Source of the DNA: Ramlibacter sp.
GTDB taxonomy: Bacteria; Pseudomonadota; Gammaproteobacteria; Burkholderiales; Burkholderiaceae_C
Length of the DNA: 36,664 bases
Assembly (NCBI GenBank): GCA_028292105.1
Contig: JAQGMY010000093.1
Location: forward strand, 1 to 36,664
Reading direction: 5' to 3'
A program made the translations under genes and the position numbers. This document shows, piece by piece, positions 1 to 10,036 of this stretch. The notes beneath the pieces were generated by a model, which saw only the letters and a program-made list of their open reading frames with translations, was not told the origin of the DNA and made no database searches. Each line of letters begins with the position of its first letter. The stretch's first letter is position 1.

Positions 1-542
1 TGGGGTATGGATGCGTGCCTCCGCAGGTGGACTGTGTGAGCGGTCGTGGATAGCTGCAGGCCAGCATACCGAGCCGTCGCAACTGCCGGAATGACACCAT
101 CGACCTAATGCACGGGTGGCATGGTTCTAAAGTGCCATCGGCCTCGTCGCCCCCACTGACGGTGGTACAACGTGCGTCTTTGCGAGGCGTCATGGGCGAA
201 CTGCTGCAGTGTCCCCGTCGCTTCTTCGGGATCAACATGCCCGCTCGCATCGAGCTTCTGCCATGGTCGGCTTCGGATGTCGCCCCCGCTCTCAGATTGA
301 CATGCACTGCACCGGTGCACCGCGCGCCCTGCCGCGCACGCCACCGCCCCAACGTTGTGCACAACTCGGCTTTGCTTATCAAGCTGTTTCTGGACGGCGT
401 GTAGGACGGATCCGATTCTTTTGGAGTGTCGCCGCAAGCGCGCGTAGAACTTCACATTACGGCGGATTAGTCTGTTATGTTCCGCGACGTGCGTTACTAG
501 GTTTTACGTGTTCCCTATTCCTTTTTACTAGCACTGCTCACC

Positions 543-1553
543 ATGCGGGGCCCGTCAAGAGACGATCAGCGACTGACCGAGTTCTGGGAAACCATCCTGG
601 ACACGGTCAAGAACGCGAAGGTGGACGACGCACTTGCCGCCATCGCCGAGTTCTTCGAAAGCGCGGGCTCATGTGTCCTGAGGATGGTGGAGCTTCCGGG
701 CGCGCCCAGTGCGGTCTGGGCTTTCAACGAGCACACCTCCCACGCCCCTTTGCTCGACGCACTGAGGCAGCGGCTTGCCACCCAGGGGCTGGTCGGCATC
801 CTGCGCCGGTCACAGGATCGATCCGACGCATTGGTGATCTTCCGGCAGGGCCTCCCTTTCGATCAGGGAGACGTGTCCTGGCTCTCCCTCTTCCTGCCTT
901 GCCTGCGCTCCGCCATGAAGCTGGCGGAGGCGCCGGCACTGGCACTCCCAACTCTGCTCAGCGCAACACACTTTGCGAGTGTGCTGCCCACCCCATGCGT
1001 GCTGACGGATGAAGCAGGTCGGTGCGTGGAGAGCAGCAGCAGTTTCCAGCGGGTGGTCGAAGCCCTGGGCGGGGTGGTCCGTGCCGGCCGGCTGATGTTC
1101 AGCGACCCGCTCCTCCAGGACGCCTGGAGGAGCGCCCTGCAGGACGCGCATGCCACGGCTGCTGCCCAGTTCCTGCTCGCCAACGCGGCCACGGGCAGCC
1201 CATGGAAAGTGCACGTGGTTCCATTTGCCTGCGTCGCTGACGCCAGGGATCCGAACGCGCAGCGACTCATGTTCGCGTTCTTCGAGAGGTACTCCGAAGG
1301 CTCGATACAGAAGAAGGTTGTGCCGTCATCGCAACCGTTGACAAAGGCCGAATTGCAAGTTCTCGCCAGCCTGTTGATGGGACACACCGCCAAGGCTATC
1401 GCCCGGTCGCGCGGGGCCTCCGTGAACACGGTGCGTAGCCAGATCACCGCCATCCTGGGAAAGACGGGACATCACACGCAGAAGGAACTCATCGCGTCTT
1501 TCAGCACCAGCACGTACGGTGATATTTCATTGGGGCCGTCCACTGATCAATAG
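543..1553 (+). CDS. LuxR-family transcriptional regulator with C-terminal HTH
   Basis: 336-aa ORF; C-terminus LTKAELQVLASLLMGHTAKAIARSRGASVNTVRSQITAILGKTG matches the GerE/LuxR HTH pattern. Confidence 0.85.
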   Translation: MRGPSRDDQRLTEFWETILDTVKNAKVDDALAAIAEFFESAGSCVLRMVELPGAPSAVWAFNEHTSHAPLLDALRQRLATQGLVGILRRSQDRSDALVIFRQGLPFDQGDVSWLSLFLPCLRSAMKLAEAPALALPTLLSATHFASVLPTPCVLTDEAGRCVESSSSFQRVVEALGGVVRAGRLMFSDPLLQDAWRSALQDAHATAAAQFLLANAATGSPWKVHVVPFACVADARDPNAQRLMFAFFERYSEGSIQKKVVPSSQPLTKAELQVLASLLMGHTAKAIARSRGASVNTVRSQITAILGKTGHHTQKELIASFSTSTYGDISLGPSTDQ

Positions 1554-1631
1554 GCATAGTGCTTATGTACGATGAATCCGTTCTGAACCTTGTTACGATC
1601 CTGCGAAGCGCTACACACATCAGGGACACAA

Positions 1632-1868
1632 ATGTATGTCACGCGCACAAGGGTGCCGGCGGGTTTCCACCAAGCGCCCGGTCCGCAACAGTTCGATCGG
1701 GTGGGAACGGTGCTGTCGGGCACCCTCTACGTCACGTTCGGCCAACGCTTCGATGAACAAAACGTCGTTGCGATAGAGCAAGGGCGCATCTGGACGATCC
1801 CCGCGCACGTGTCCTGCTTTCTATGGGCCAAGGAAGGCGACGTGATCGTGCAGCTCGTCGGCAACTAG
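1632..1868 (+). CDS. Small cupin-like protein
   Basis: ORF 1590..1868; likely start at the internal Met MYVTRTRVPAGFHQAPGPQQFDRVGTVLSGTLYVTFGQRF...; cupin-like pattern of short beta-strand motifs (VLSGTLYVTFG). Confidence 0.6.
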   Translation: MYVTRTRVPAGFHQAPGPQQFDRVGTVLSGTLYVTFGQRFDEQNVVAIEQGRIWTIPAHVSCFLWAKEGDVIVQLVGN

Positions 1869-2271
1869 CACCTCGGCGCCGCAAGGCCGCACCACGCGGC
1901 ACACTCGACGCCCATCGCATCCAGTGGAAGTTTCACCGTCCCGGCAGGCAAGCACGAGGTCGAACTCCGGGCCGGCCCTGCTACGCAACTACCGTGCTGA
2001 CCTTGCCACTCCACTACCCGACGCAGTGACGCTGTTCGTCGGGCCGTTCGGCATCTTCGGCCTTCGTCGGTTCATGCCTCGTCGTCACACCTGACCGTCA
2101 GCGGTTGCACGACAGTGCCGCCCAAGAGGCCGCGTTTTTCTTTCCGATTCCAAGAGCGCGTCGCGCAAATGCGTGATGGCGCACCGATGCGCGGTCGCCA
2201 ACAATGTTCCCTTGCGTTTCCGTGCTTACATCTGGATGCCCCGGGGACGCGACCCATTCACTGGAGCGTTC

Positions 2272-3165
2272 ATGACTACCACACTCATTCCGCAACAAGC
2301 GCCGACGGTACGCGACGCTGAGTGGATCCTGCGAGTTTGCGAGCAGGCTCTGGCGGTGAGGAGCAGCTATGGCTGGTCGCAATGGCTGCTGGGAGACATC
2401 CAGGCCATCCTGCCCCATGAATTGCTGATCGCCGCGTGGGGTGACTTCCAGCGCGGGACGATTGCCTATGACGTGGTCACGCGCAGCCCTGCGCTTTCGG
2501 CCCAGTGCCTGGACCGCGACGTCATTCAGATTGCACTGGCAGAGCACTTCCGGCGCTGGTCGGACGGTGGCCAGCAGCCTGTGCTGGTGGACGTCAACAC
2601 GCTGTGGCCCGGCCTGCACCGCCCCACTTCCTCGCCGCCCTGCGTGTTGGTTCATGGGGTGGCCGACCAACGAACGCATCAGGACTTCCTCTACCTCTTT
2701 GCAGGGTCCGAGGCACTGTGCAGCCCCCACTCGAGGCGGGTCTGCGAGGTCATGCTGCCCTTCATCGACATGGGCTTCCGGCAGGTCACGGACCGCGGAC
2801 AGTCCGCAGCGACGCAGGCCCCGTTTGCGCGAAACGGGTGGGGCGTGAGCAGCTTTGCAGACGGCCTGGCCACCCGTCCGTCGCAGGAAAAGGGATGCGT
2901 CACGCGGCAGTACCGCGCCAGCACCTGGGCGCCTGCCGAAACGCAGGAAGGCGGCACTGTCCTGAGTGCCCGCGAGGCGGAGATCATGGAGTGGGTCCGA
3001 ATGGGGAAGACGAACTCCGAGATCGCGATGATCCTGACCCTCAGCACCTTCACGGTGAAGAACCACATGCGGCGCATCTACAAGAAGCTGGACGTCCTCA
3101 ATCGTGCGCAGGCGGTCGGCAGCCTCGGTCCGTCGCGGGCCATGCCGCGTAGTGCAAGCCGGTGA
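2272..3165 (+). CDS. epsA: EpsA-like LuxR-family regulator of the EPS/exosortase locus
   Basis: ORF 2173..3165; ATG at 2272 preceded by TGGAG; C-terminal HTH LSAREAEIMEWVRMGKTNSEIAMILTLSTFTVKNHMRRIYKKLDVLNRAQAVG; lies just upstream of PrsT-like gene. Confidence 0.75.
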   Translation: MTTTLIPQQAPTVRDAEWILRVCEQALAVRSSYGWSQWLLGDIQAILPHELLIAAWGDFQRGTIAYDVVTRSPALSAQCLDRDVIQIALAEHFRRWSDGGQQPVLVDVNTLWPGLHRPTSSPPCVLVHGVADQRTHQDFLYLFAGSEALCSPHSRRVCEVMLPFIDMGFRQVTDRGQSAATQAPFARNGWGVSSFADGLATRPSQEKGCVTRQYRASTWAPAETQEGGTVLSAREAEIMEWVRMGKTNSEIAMILTLSTFTVKNHMRRIYKKLDVLNRAQAVGSLGPSRAMPRSASR

Positions 3166-3209
3166 TCAGCCGATCCAACCTTGCGAACACCTGCCAGAAG
3201 GGAAAGTCC

Positions 3210-5606
3210 ATGACTCCGATGATGCGTTCCATTTCATCCGTGCTCCTTGCGCTCGCCGCCGGCTCGATGGTGGCCTGTTCGACGTCCGAGCAGAAGGTGG
3301 AGACCTTCAACAAGCGTGGCCAGGCGCTGATGGAAAAGGGCGACCTGGTCAAGGCAAGGCTGGAATTCCAGAACGCACTGCAGATCAACCCCTCCGCTGT
3401 GCCTGCGCTCTATGGCTTGGCACTGGTGGCCGAACGAACGCGCGACTGGGAAAGCGCCTACCACTTGCTGGTCAAGATCGTGGAGATGCAGCCCTCGCAC
3501 TTCGACGCCCAGGTGAGGCTGGGAAAACTGCTGCTGGCATCCGGCCAACTCGATGAGGCGCTGCGGACAAGTACGGCGGTGCTGGCCGCGAGGCAGGACA
3601 GCGCGGACGCATTGGCATTGCGCGCCGCAGTCCTGCTCAAGCTGGACGACAAGATCGCCGCTGTCACGTTTGCCAACCAGGCGCTTGCCAAGGATGCGCA
3701 CCACCTCGATGCGCTCGTGGTCCTTGCGTCCGAAAGGCTGCATGCCGGGGATGCCGAGACGGCGATCTCTTTTCTCGACCGCGGCCTGGAGAAGGACGAG
3801 CGGAACGTCTCGTTGCAAATCATCAAGGCGCAGGCCTTCGAAAAAATAGGCCGCCTCGACAAGGCCGAGGACGTGCTGCGCAGGCTCATCCAGCTGTTCC
3901 CGGAGAACACCGACTATCGCTTCCTGCTCGCCAGCTTCCATACAACACACAAACAGAACGAAAAGGCGGAAGCGGAGTACCGCGCGATCGTGGCCAACCA
4001 GCCCGCTGCGCACGCCCCGAAACTCGAACTGGTCAATTTCCTGCGTGTCACGAAAGGCATCAGCGCCGCGGCCGACCAGCTCGCCGAGTTCATCAGGACG
4101 AACCCGAAGGCTTACGACCTGCAGCTCGGCCTGGCGGGCCTCCGGCTGCAGCAAGGCAACCAGGACGCGGCGGTGGCCCTCTGGAAACGCGTGATCGCGG
4201 ACGGCGGAACGGACCCTTCAGCGCAGAAGGCGCGTGGCGCCTTTGCTTCCTACCACCTCGGGCGCCAGAACAAGGCGGCGGCAAAGTCACTCGTGCAGGA
4301 AATGCTCGACAAGGATGTCCGGGAAGAACAGGCCCTGTTCCTGCGTGCCTCGATGGGCCTGGACGAGGGACTCCTGGACGCGGCCGTGGCTGACTTGCGA
4401 ACCATCCTGAGGGACAACCCCGAGTCTGCGCGTTCGCACCTGCTTCTCGCGCGCGTGCACGAACGGCAGGGGCTGTCCGACCTCGCCACCCAGCACTACG
4501 CGCACGCGGCGCAGGCCAGCCGCCATGCGCCTGTCTTCGCGCTCGCGTACGCGGAACATCTGATGAAGAGCGGCCGCCCGCGCTTGGTCGAGGGCGTGCT
4601 GCGGGAAACATTGAAGGTGGCGCCCACCAACACGGCTGTGCTGCGCGTGCTGGCGCAGTCCTACCTGCAGACCGGCAATCTCGCAGCCGCCCAGACGGTC
4701 GCTGACGAAGCCGCGCGCCTCGGCTCCGACGAGATGGTGGCCACCCAGATTCGGGGCGCCGTCTCCGCGGCCCGGCGCGATTTCGGCAGCAGCATCGCCT
4801 CGTTCCGGCGGGCCTACGAACTTGCACCTGCCGACGACGCACACGCGATGGTCACGCTGGTTCGCAGCTACCTCGTGGCCAACAAGCAGAAAGAGGCCAT
4901 CAGCTTCCTGCAATCCGTGCTCGCGACCTCTCCGCAAAACCACGCGGCGCGGGTTCTCTACGGCCAGCTCCTGGCCCAGGCCGGGCAAGTCGGTGAGGGC
5001 CGCGCGGTCCTGAACGAAGCAGCCCGTCTTGCGCCGAAGAGTCCGCTGCCCTACCAGGCGCTCGCAAACGTTCTTCTCGCGTCCAACGACCTGCCGGGGG
5101 CAACCGAGGCCGTGAACCGGGGCCTGCAGGCTCTGCCGGATGACTTCGGGTTGCGTGTGACGCGCGCAGGCTTGCTGGAGATGCAGGGCCAGACCGCAGA
5201 GGCGATCGCATCGTACGAGGCGCTGCTGACCGAACGGCCGCACGCGATCGTGGTTGCGAACAATCTGGCTTCCCTGCTGGCCGACCACCCGAAGGACAGC
5301 GCCAGCCTGCGCCGCGCGTACGACATGGCGCAGCAGTTCCGAAACACGAACATCCCCCAGCTGAAAGACACGGTCGGATGGACCATGCATCTGGCGGGCA
5401 AGCACAGGGAAGCGACGGACCTGCTCAAGAGCGCGGCCGATGAAGCCCCGGAACTCGCGGTTGCGCACTACCACTACGGCATGAACCAGCTTGCATTGAG
5501 CAATACGAAGGCCGCCGCGGAGGCGCTCCGCAAGGCGATCGAGTTGTCCAAGTCGTCGCCCTTCCCGCAGGTGGACGATGCGCGCCGCGCGCTCCAGAGC
5601 CTGTAG
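3210..5606 (+). CDS. prsT: PEP-CTERM-system TPR-repeat lipoprotein (PrsT-like)
   Basis: ~798 aa from ATG 3210 (GGAAAG upstream); signal peptide and lipobox-like LAAGSMVACS; many TPR-like repeats; locus context. Confidence 0.85.
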   Translation: MTPMMRSISSVLLALAAGSMVACSTSEQKVETFNKRGQALMEKGDLVKARLEFQNALQINPSAVPALYGLALVAERTRDWESAYHLLVKIVEMQPSHFDAQVRLGKLLLASGQLDEALRTSTAVLAARQDSADALALRAAVLLKLDDKIAAVTFANQALAKDAHHLDALVVLASERLHAGDAETAISFLDRGLEKDERNVSLQIIKAQAFEKIGRLDKAEDVLRRLIQLFPENTDYRFLLASFHTTHKQNEKAEAEYRAIVANQPAAHAPKLELVNFLRVTKGISAAADQLAEFIRTNPKAYDLQLGLAGLRLQQGNQDAAVALWKRVIADGGTDPSAQKARGAFASYHLGRQNKAAAKSLVQEMLDKDVREEQALFLRASMGLDEGLLDAAVADLRTILRDNPESARSHLLLARVHERQGLSDLATQHYAHAAQASRHAPVFALAYAEHLMKSGRPRLVEGVLRETLKVAPTNTAVLRVLAQSYLQTGNLAAAQTVADEAARLGSDEMVATQIRGAVSAARRDFGSSIASFRRAYELAPADDAHAMVTLVRSYLVANKQKEAISFLQSVLATSPQNHAARVLYGQLLAQAGQVGEGRAVLNEAARLAPKSPLPYQALANVLLASNDLPGATEAVNRGLQALPDDFGLRVTRAGLLEMQGQTAEAIASYEALLTERPHAIVVANNLASLLADHPKDSASLRRAYDMAQQFRNTNIPQLKDTVGWTMHLAGKHREATDLLKSAADEAPELAVAHYHYGMNQLALSNTKAAAEALRKAIELSKSSPFPQVDDARRALQSL

Positions 5607-5615
5607 GCCAACCAG

Positions 5616-6461
5616 ATGTACGAAGCGTACTACGGGCTGCGGGAGAAGCCTTTTTCCATCCAGCCGGACCCCGGGTTCCTCTTCATGAGCAAGAGGCACG
5701 CGCTGGCCTTCACGATGCTGGAATACGGCATCCAGAGCCGGGCCGGATTCTCGGTGATTTGCGGCGACATCGGCTGCGGCAAGACGACGCTGCTGCGCAA
5801 GCTGCTCGACACCCTGGAGGAGTCTGTCACCGTGGGCCTGGTGTACAACACCCACACCGGCATCGCGGACCTCCTGGAATGGGTGATGCTCGCTTTCGGG
5901 CAACCGTACGCCGAGATGTCGCAGGTGGAACGGTATGACCGCTTCCAGCGCTTCCTGGTGGACCAGTTCGCCGCGCGACGCCGTGTGGTCCTGATCGTGG
6001 ACGAGGCGCAAAACCTGTGCGCGAGCGCGCTCGAGTCCCTGCGGATGCTTTCGAACATCAATGCCGACAAGGACCAACTGTTGCAGATCGTCCTCGTCGG
6101 GCAACCGCAGTTGCGCGAGCTGCTGAACCAGCCAGCCCTGCACCAGTTCACTCAGCGCATCGCGGTGGAGTTTTTCATCTCGCCGTTGTCTCCCGAGGAA
6201 GTGGCCCTCTACGTCCGCCACCGCCTGGCCGTGGCGGGATGCGACAGGGAACTGTTCTCCGAAGAGGCCATCGACCGGATCGCCGCCCACACCCGGGGCG
6301 TGCCTCGCAGCATCAACATCCTGTGCGACACGGCCCTGGTGTACGGCTTCGCCGCCGAACGGGAGCACATTGGTGCCGATCTCGTCGACGAAGTCCTCGC
6401 GGACCGCCGGGAATACGGCTTCCTGCGCGCGGACCCGGCAGGAAGACTCGCCCTCGCCTAG
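5616..6461 (+). CDS. ExeA-like AAA ATPase of the exosortase/EPS type
   Basis: MYEAYYGLREKPFSIQPDPGFLFMSKRH N-terminus; Walker A GDIGCGKTTLL; Walker B VVLIVDEAQNL. Confidence 0.88.
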   Translation: MYEAYYGLREKPFSIQPDPGFLFMSKRHALAFTMLEYGIQSRAGFSVICGDIGCGKTTLLRKLLDTLEESVTVGLVYNTHTGIADLLEWVMLAFGQPYAEMSQVERYDRFQRFLVDQFAARRRVVLIVDEAQNLCASALESLRMLSNINADKDQLLQIVLVGQPQLRELLNQPALHQFTQRIAVEFFISPLSPEEVALYVRHRLAVAGCDRELFSEEAIDRIAAHTRGVPRSINILCDTALVYGFAAEREHIGADLVDEVLADRREYGFLRADPAGRLALA

Positions 6462-6497
6462 TCGGACCCGAAGCCCACCGCGTGCTCCGAACGAAGT

Positions 6498-7322
6498 TCA
6501 ATAGTAGTCATTCTGCGGCAGCTTGTCGGAAACCTTGTTGATGACGGTGCCGAGGATGTTGGCTCGGCCGAGGTGGCGTTGACTCTCCTCGATCTCGCGG
6601 CGCGAACTGGCGCCGCTGGCGACCACCAGCAACACGCAGTCCACCTTCGGCAAGACCGCGATGACGTCGTCGACGGCCGCGACGGGCGGCAGGTCGAAGA
6701 TGACGATCCGGTCCGGGTGGTCGTCCCGCAAAGACGCGATGATGCTCGACACCTTGTCCGACGCCAGCATCTCGGCCGCGCCCGCAATCTTGCGGTGCGT
6801 GAGGAGCGTCTGGAACCTGGGAATCCCGACCCGCAGGATCGCATCGCTCAGGCGAGCCGTCCCCGCCAGGACCTCGTTGAGGGAAACGCGCTGCGGCGGC
6901 AGCCCCAGCGATGCCGCCACACAGGGCCGCCGCAGGTCGAAGTCAACGAGGAGTGCCGTGCGCGAAGGGTGATGGGCAATACTCAGCGCCAGGTTGGCCG
7001 CGATCATGGTCTTGCCCGATTGCACCGACGGTGATGTCACTGCAATCGTCCTCCAGCCATTCTCCTGCATCTTCTGCAGCACCTGTGTCCGCAGGAGGTC
7101 GAACTCACGGCGATAGGGATTGTCCTGGTCCAGGGCGACGATGCGGTAGCGCTCGAGGTGGGCGCGGTCCAGCGGCAGGATCTCGTCGCTCGTCGGTGTA
7201 CTTTCATGCCGCCCGGCAGCTGCCGACGCCAGCGAAGCTGGTGCCGCTCCGGAGGGCGCATTCGCAGCGGACGCCGCGGCCTGCTGGCGGGCGCGATCGA
7301 TGGCAAATTTGATTCGTTCCAT
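6498..7322 (-). CDS. Tyrosine autokinase (BY-kinase, CpsD/CapB/EpsG-like)
   Basis: Walker A-like VTSPSVQSGKTMIAANLA; Walker A'-like ALLVDFDLRRP; C-terminal NDYY; adjacent to chain-length determinant gene. Confidence 0.85.
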   Translation of the reverse strand: MERIKFAIDRARQQAAASAANAPSGAAPASLASAAAGRHESTPTSDEILPLDRAHLERYRIVALDQDNPYRREFDLLRTQVLQKMQENGWRTIAVTSPSVQSGKTMIAANLALSIAHHPSRTALLVDFDLRRPCVAASLGLPPQRVSLNEVLAGTARLSDAILRVGIPRFQTLLTHRKIAGAAEMLASDKVSSIIASLRDDHPDRIVIFDLPPVAAVDDVIAVLPKVDCVLLVVASGASSRREIEESQRHLGRANILGTVINKVSDKLPQNDYY

Positions 7323-7329
7323 GTTGGTC

Positions 7330-8898
7330 CTAGCCCAGGCGCATCAGAACCTTCAGGACCACCAGGTCAAGAGGCAGGTAGAAGAAGTGCACGGCCGCGA
7401 TGGCCGCGCCGACCACCAATACGGCTGCACCGGCGGCAGCCGCATGCATCCGCCGGCGCGCGGTGGTCTCTGCCGCCACCGGGATCACGGGGACGGAGAC
7501 CAGTGGCTTCTGACCCAGGATGGCGACGATCTGGCCGGCACCTCGGACCTTGCCGTTCAACGTTTCCGCCAGCGAGACCATCCCGGCGGGGACAGCCATC
7601 GCGAGCATCAGGCTGAGGGCAAGCAGCTTCTTGCGGTCCGGCTTGACGGGGCGGTCCGGCAGGGTCGGCGGCTCCAGCAAGGCGAACTTCTCCGCCTTCT
7701 GGTCCCCCTCCAGGCTCTCGGAGACCTGGGCCGACATCTTCTTGGCGACGATCTCCTCGTACTTCTTCTGTGCCGCCTGGTAGTCGCGGGCCAGCACCGC
7801 CAGCCCGCGCTCCACCTGCGGCAGCTTCACGAGATCCGCATCGTGCTGCGCCATCTGGCCCCGGACAGTCGCCCGCTGGCCGGCGAGCACCCGCAGCCGC
7901 TCGCGCAGCATCGTGGCACGTGCGTCGAAGCGCGCTAGGGCGACCTCCTCGGGAGTGCCTCTCCCGCCTGGACGCCCAGCCTCCGTCGCCTCGGCAGAGG
8001 CTGCCTGCTCAAGCTTCTCGACTCGCCGTTTCGCTGCTTTCAGGTCGGGGTGATCGTCGGTGTAGACCGCGCTCAAGCGTGACACCTCAACCTTCGCACG
8101 CTGGAGCTCCGTCAGGTTCGTCGAGGCTTGCGCGAGCTCTGGTCGCTTCGCGGAACGTTCCAGTTCCAGTGCGCGCAGTTCTTCTTCGGTCGCCGCGTAG
8201 TCGCGGTCGAGCTGTCGCAAGTCTCCTTCGACGCGCTGCAGGGCTGCGACGCCGAACGTCAGGTTCTCGGGCAAGGCCCTTCCGTTCTGCTGCTTGTACG
8301 TCGCGATCTGCGACTCGATCCCTAGCAGCTCTTTCTTCAGCTTCTCCGATTCCTGCGTCAGGAACTCGGTGGTTTGCGCTGCGCGCTGCGTCCGCACCTT
8401 CACGTTTTCGTCGAGGAACAGCGTCACCAGATCGTTTGCCACCGCCATCGCGATGCGGGGCTCACTGTGCTCGAAGGAGACATTGAACGCGATCGCCGCC
8501 GGTCCCTGGCGGTCCGCACGCAGGTTCGCGCTGACGAGCTCGACCTGGATGGTCTTGCGCATGTCGTTGATCTGGTCGGAGGGCGTGAACGATGCCCCCG
8601 CGTCGGCGAAGAGTTTGTGCTTGCGGATGATGCCCAGCAGGTTCTCGCGCGTCATCACGCGCTGCTTGATCACCTCGATGCGCTCATCCGCATAGGACGT
8701 GACCGTTGCCTGGACGAAATCCGTGGGGATCTGCTGCGACTCGATCAGGATGGATCCGGTCGAGCGGTAGACAGCCGGCACCATGAAGGTAACCGCGATC
8801 CCGATGACCAGCATGCCCGCGAAGCTGAGGATGATCAGCCACAGCCTGCGGCGGATGATGGCCAGGTAGTCGCCGAGCGTGAGTTGGTAGTCGTTCAT
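7330..8898 (-). CDS. epsF: Polysaccharide chain-length determinant (Wzz/EpsF-like)
   Basis: 522 aa; N-terminal MNDYQLTLGDYLAIIRRRLWLIILSFAGMLVIGIAVTFMVPAVYRS; coiled-coil middle; second TM near C-terminus. Confidence 0.85.
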   Translation of the reverse strand: MNDYQLTLGDYLAIIRRRLWLIILSFAGMLVIGIAVTFMVPAVYRSTGSILIESQQIPTDFVQATVTSYADERIEVIKQRVMTRENLLGIIRKHKLFADAGASFTPSDQINDMRKTIQVELVSANLRADRQGPAAIAFNVSFEHSEPRIAMAVANDLVTLFLDENVKVRTQRAAQTTEFLTQESEKLKKELLGIESQIATYKQQNGRALPENLTFGVAALQRVEGDLRQLDRDYAATEEELRALELERSAKRPELAQASTNLTELQRAKVEVSRLSAVYTDDHPDLKAAKRRVEKLEQAASAEATEAGRPGGRGTPEEVALARFDARATMLRERLRVLAGQRATVRGQMAQHDADLVKLPQVERGLAVLARDYQAAQKKYEEIVAKKMSAQVSESLEGDQKAEKFALLEPPTLPDRPVKPDRKKLLALSLMLAMAVPAGMVSLAETLNGKVRGAGQIVAILGQKPLVSVPVIPVAAETTARRRMHAAAAGAAVLVVGAAIAAVHFFYLPLDLVVLKVLMRLG

Positions 8899-8908
8899 GG
8901 CATCCGCC

Positions 8909-10036
8909 CTAGAAATCCGGGTGGCTGTAGGTCAACGCGATGGTGAGCAGGCGCGCCCTGGCAGTGCCTTCCACGCTTTGCTGGCTGATATGCGACGCGC
9001 GGGCGGAAACCGTCCAGGCGGCACTCAGTTGATGATTCACGGCCGCCGTCGCGATCGTCCGGCCGGTGGGCATGCCGCGGTCTCTTCCGTGGCCGGCCGT
9101 CAACTCCGCGTTGGTCGATCGGGTGATGTCATAGCTGGCACGCACCCGGAATTCCTGCCCGACGACCAGTCCGGCGGTGGCGATGCTGGTGCTGGGAGCG
9201 CGAGAGGCCTCCAGGGCGACGCGCAGCCGGTCGCCCGAGTATTCGAAGCGCGCCGTCCCCTGCCAATCGGTGCGCCCTCCTCCCTGGAAGAAGTGCATGG
9301 GCCCGGCGTTGATGTCGAAGCGGAGCTCGGGGCTGAACTGCTGGACCACGCCGGCCAGCAAGCCGGCCACTTCCGAACTGCCCGCGCCGTCCGGACGGTA
9401 CACGTCGCCATTGGCTGCAAGGTACCAGCTGCGGCGCTCGTCCTCCTCGCGCATCCAGCGTGCGTCAACGAGCGTTCTCTGGAAGTCGGGCAGCGTGCTG
9501 GCCGAGTTTCGCTCCCAGTCCTGGCGGACGCCGGCTTCCATTCGCGTGACTTCGCTGACGTCGCGGATCATCCGCCCCCCAACCGAGACCAGCGTCCGGG
9601 TGCCATCCACCCCAGCGGGTACCCGTTCGTCGATGCTCAAGGCCCGGAACGGACGGCGGTCGGCGAGCGCAAAAAACTCGGTGCTTCCCACATCGTCGGT
9701 ACGCCTCCAAGTGCCGCGGATCCGCGGATTGATGCGGTCCCTGGCGACGGAGGTGTCGCTGCTCTTTTCGAGCGACAGGGCGCCGTCCACGCTGTACTCC
9801 TCGGCACCCGCGACATAGCGAGCCGTGAACGCCGGCCTCGCACGAAGCCAGGTCGTGCCGCGCGGGGACACCACCGACATTGCGGGATTCGAATCTCTCT
9901 CAACCTCGACCGGTACCGCCACCGAGTAGATGGTCCTGGTCTGCGCCGAAGCCGCACCGGACGATGCGAAGCCCATCGCGCCGACAACGCTGCCGACCAT
10001 CAGGGCGGCCGAGCCCGCGCGCACCGCCACGGTCAC
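8909..10036 (-). CDS. Predicted outer-membrane beta-barrel protein of the EPS operon (EpsL-like)
   Basis: 375 aa with N-terminal signal sequence, alternating aromatic/hydrophobic beta-strand character, C-terminal LTIALTYSHPDF; 4-nt overlap with upstream export gene. Confidence 0.6.
   Translation of the reverse strand: MTVAVRAGSAALMVGSVVGAMGFASSGAASAQTRTIYSVAVPVEVERDSNPAMSVVSPRGTTWLRARPAFTARYVAGAEEYSVDGALSLEKSSDTSVARDRINPRIRGTWRRTDDVGSTEFFALADRRPFRALSIDERVPAGVDGTRTLVSVGGRMIRDVSEVTRMEAGVRQDWERNSASTLPDFQRTLVDARWMREEDERRSWYLAANGDVYRPDGAGSSEVAGLLAGVVQQFSPELRFDINAGPMHFFQGGGRTDWQGTARFEYSGDRLRVALEASRAPSTSIATAGLVVGQEFRVRASYDITRSTNAELTAGHGRDRGMPTGRTIATAAVNHQLSAAWTVSARASHISQQSVEGTARARLLTIALTYSHPDF

Noticed and set aside
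1-542. Search for a gene in the first 540 nt
   Set aside because: Overlapping ORFs here have no recognisable motifs, signal or SD; treated as noncoding or the remnant of an unknown neighbour
1880-2030. Possible coding remnant (SGSFTVPAGKHEVEL-like reading) downstream of the cupin gene
   Set aside because: Very short, no start or SD, cannot be distinguished from chance
4287-6368. 693-aa minus-strand ORF opposite prsT-like and ATPase genes
   Set aside because: Antisense to two strongly supported genes; composition is antisense-like
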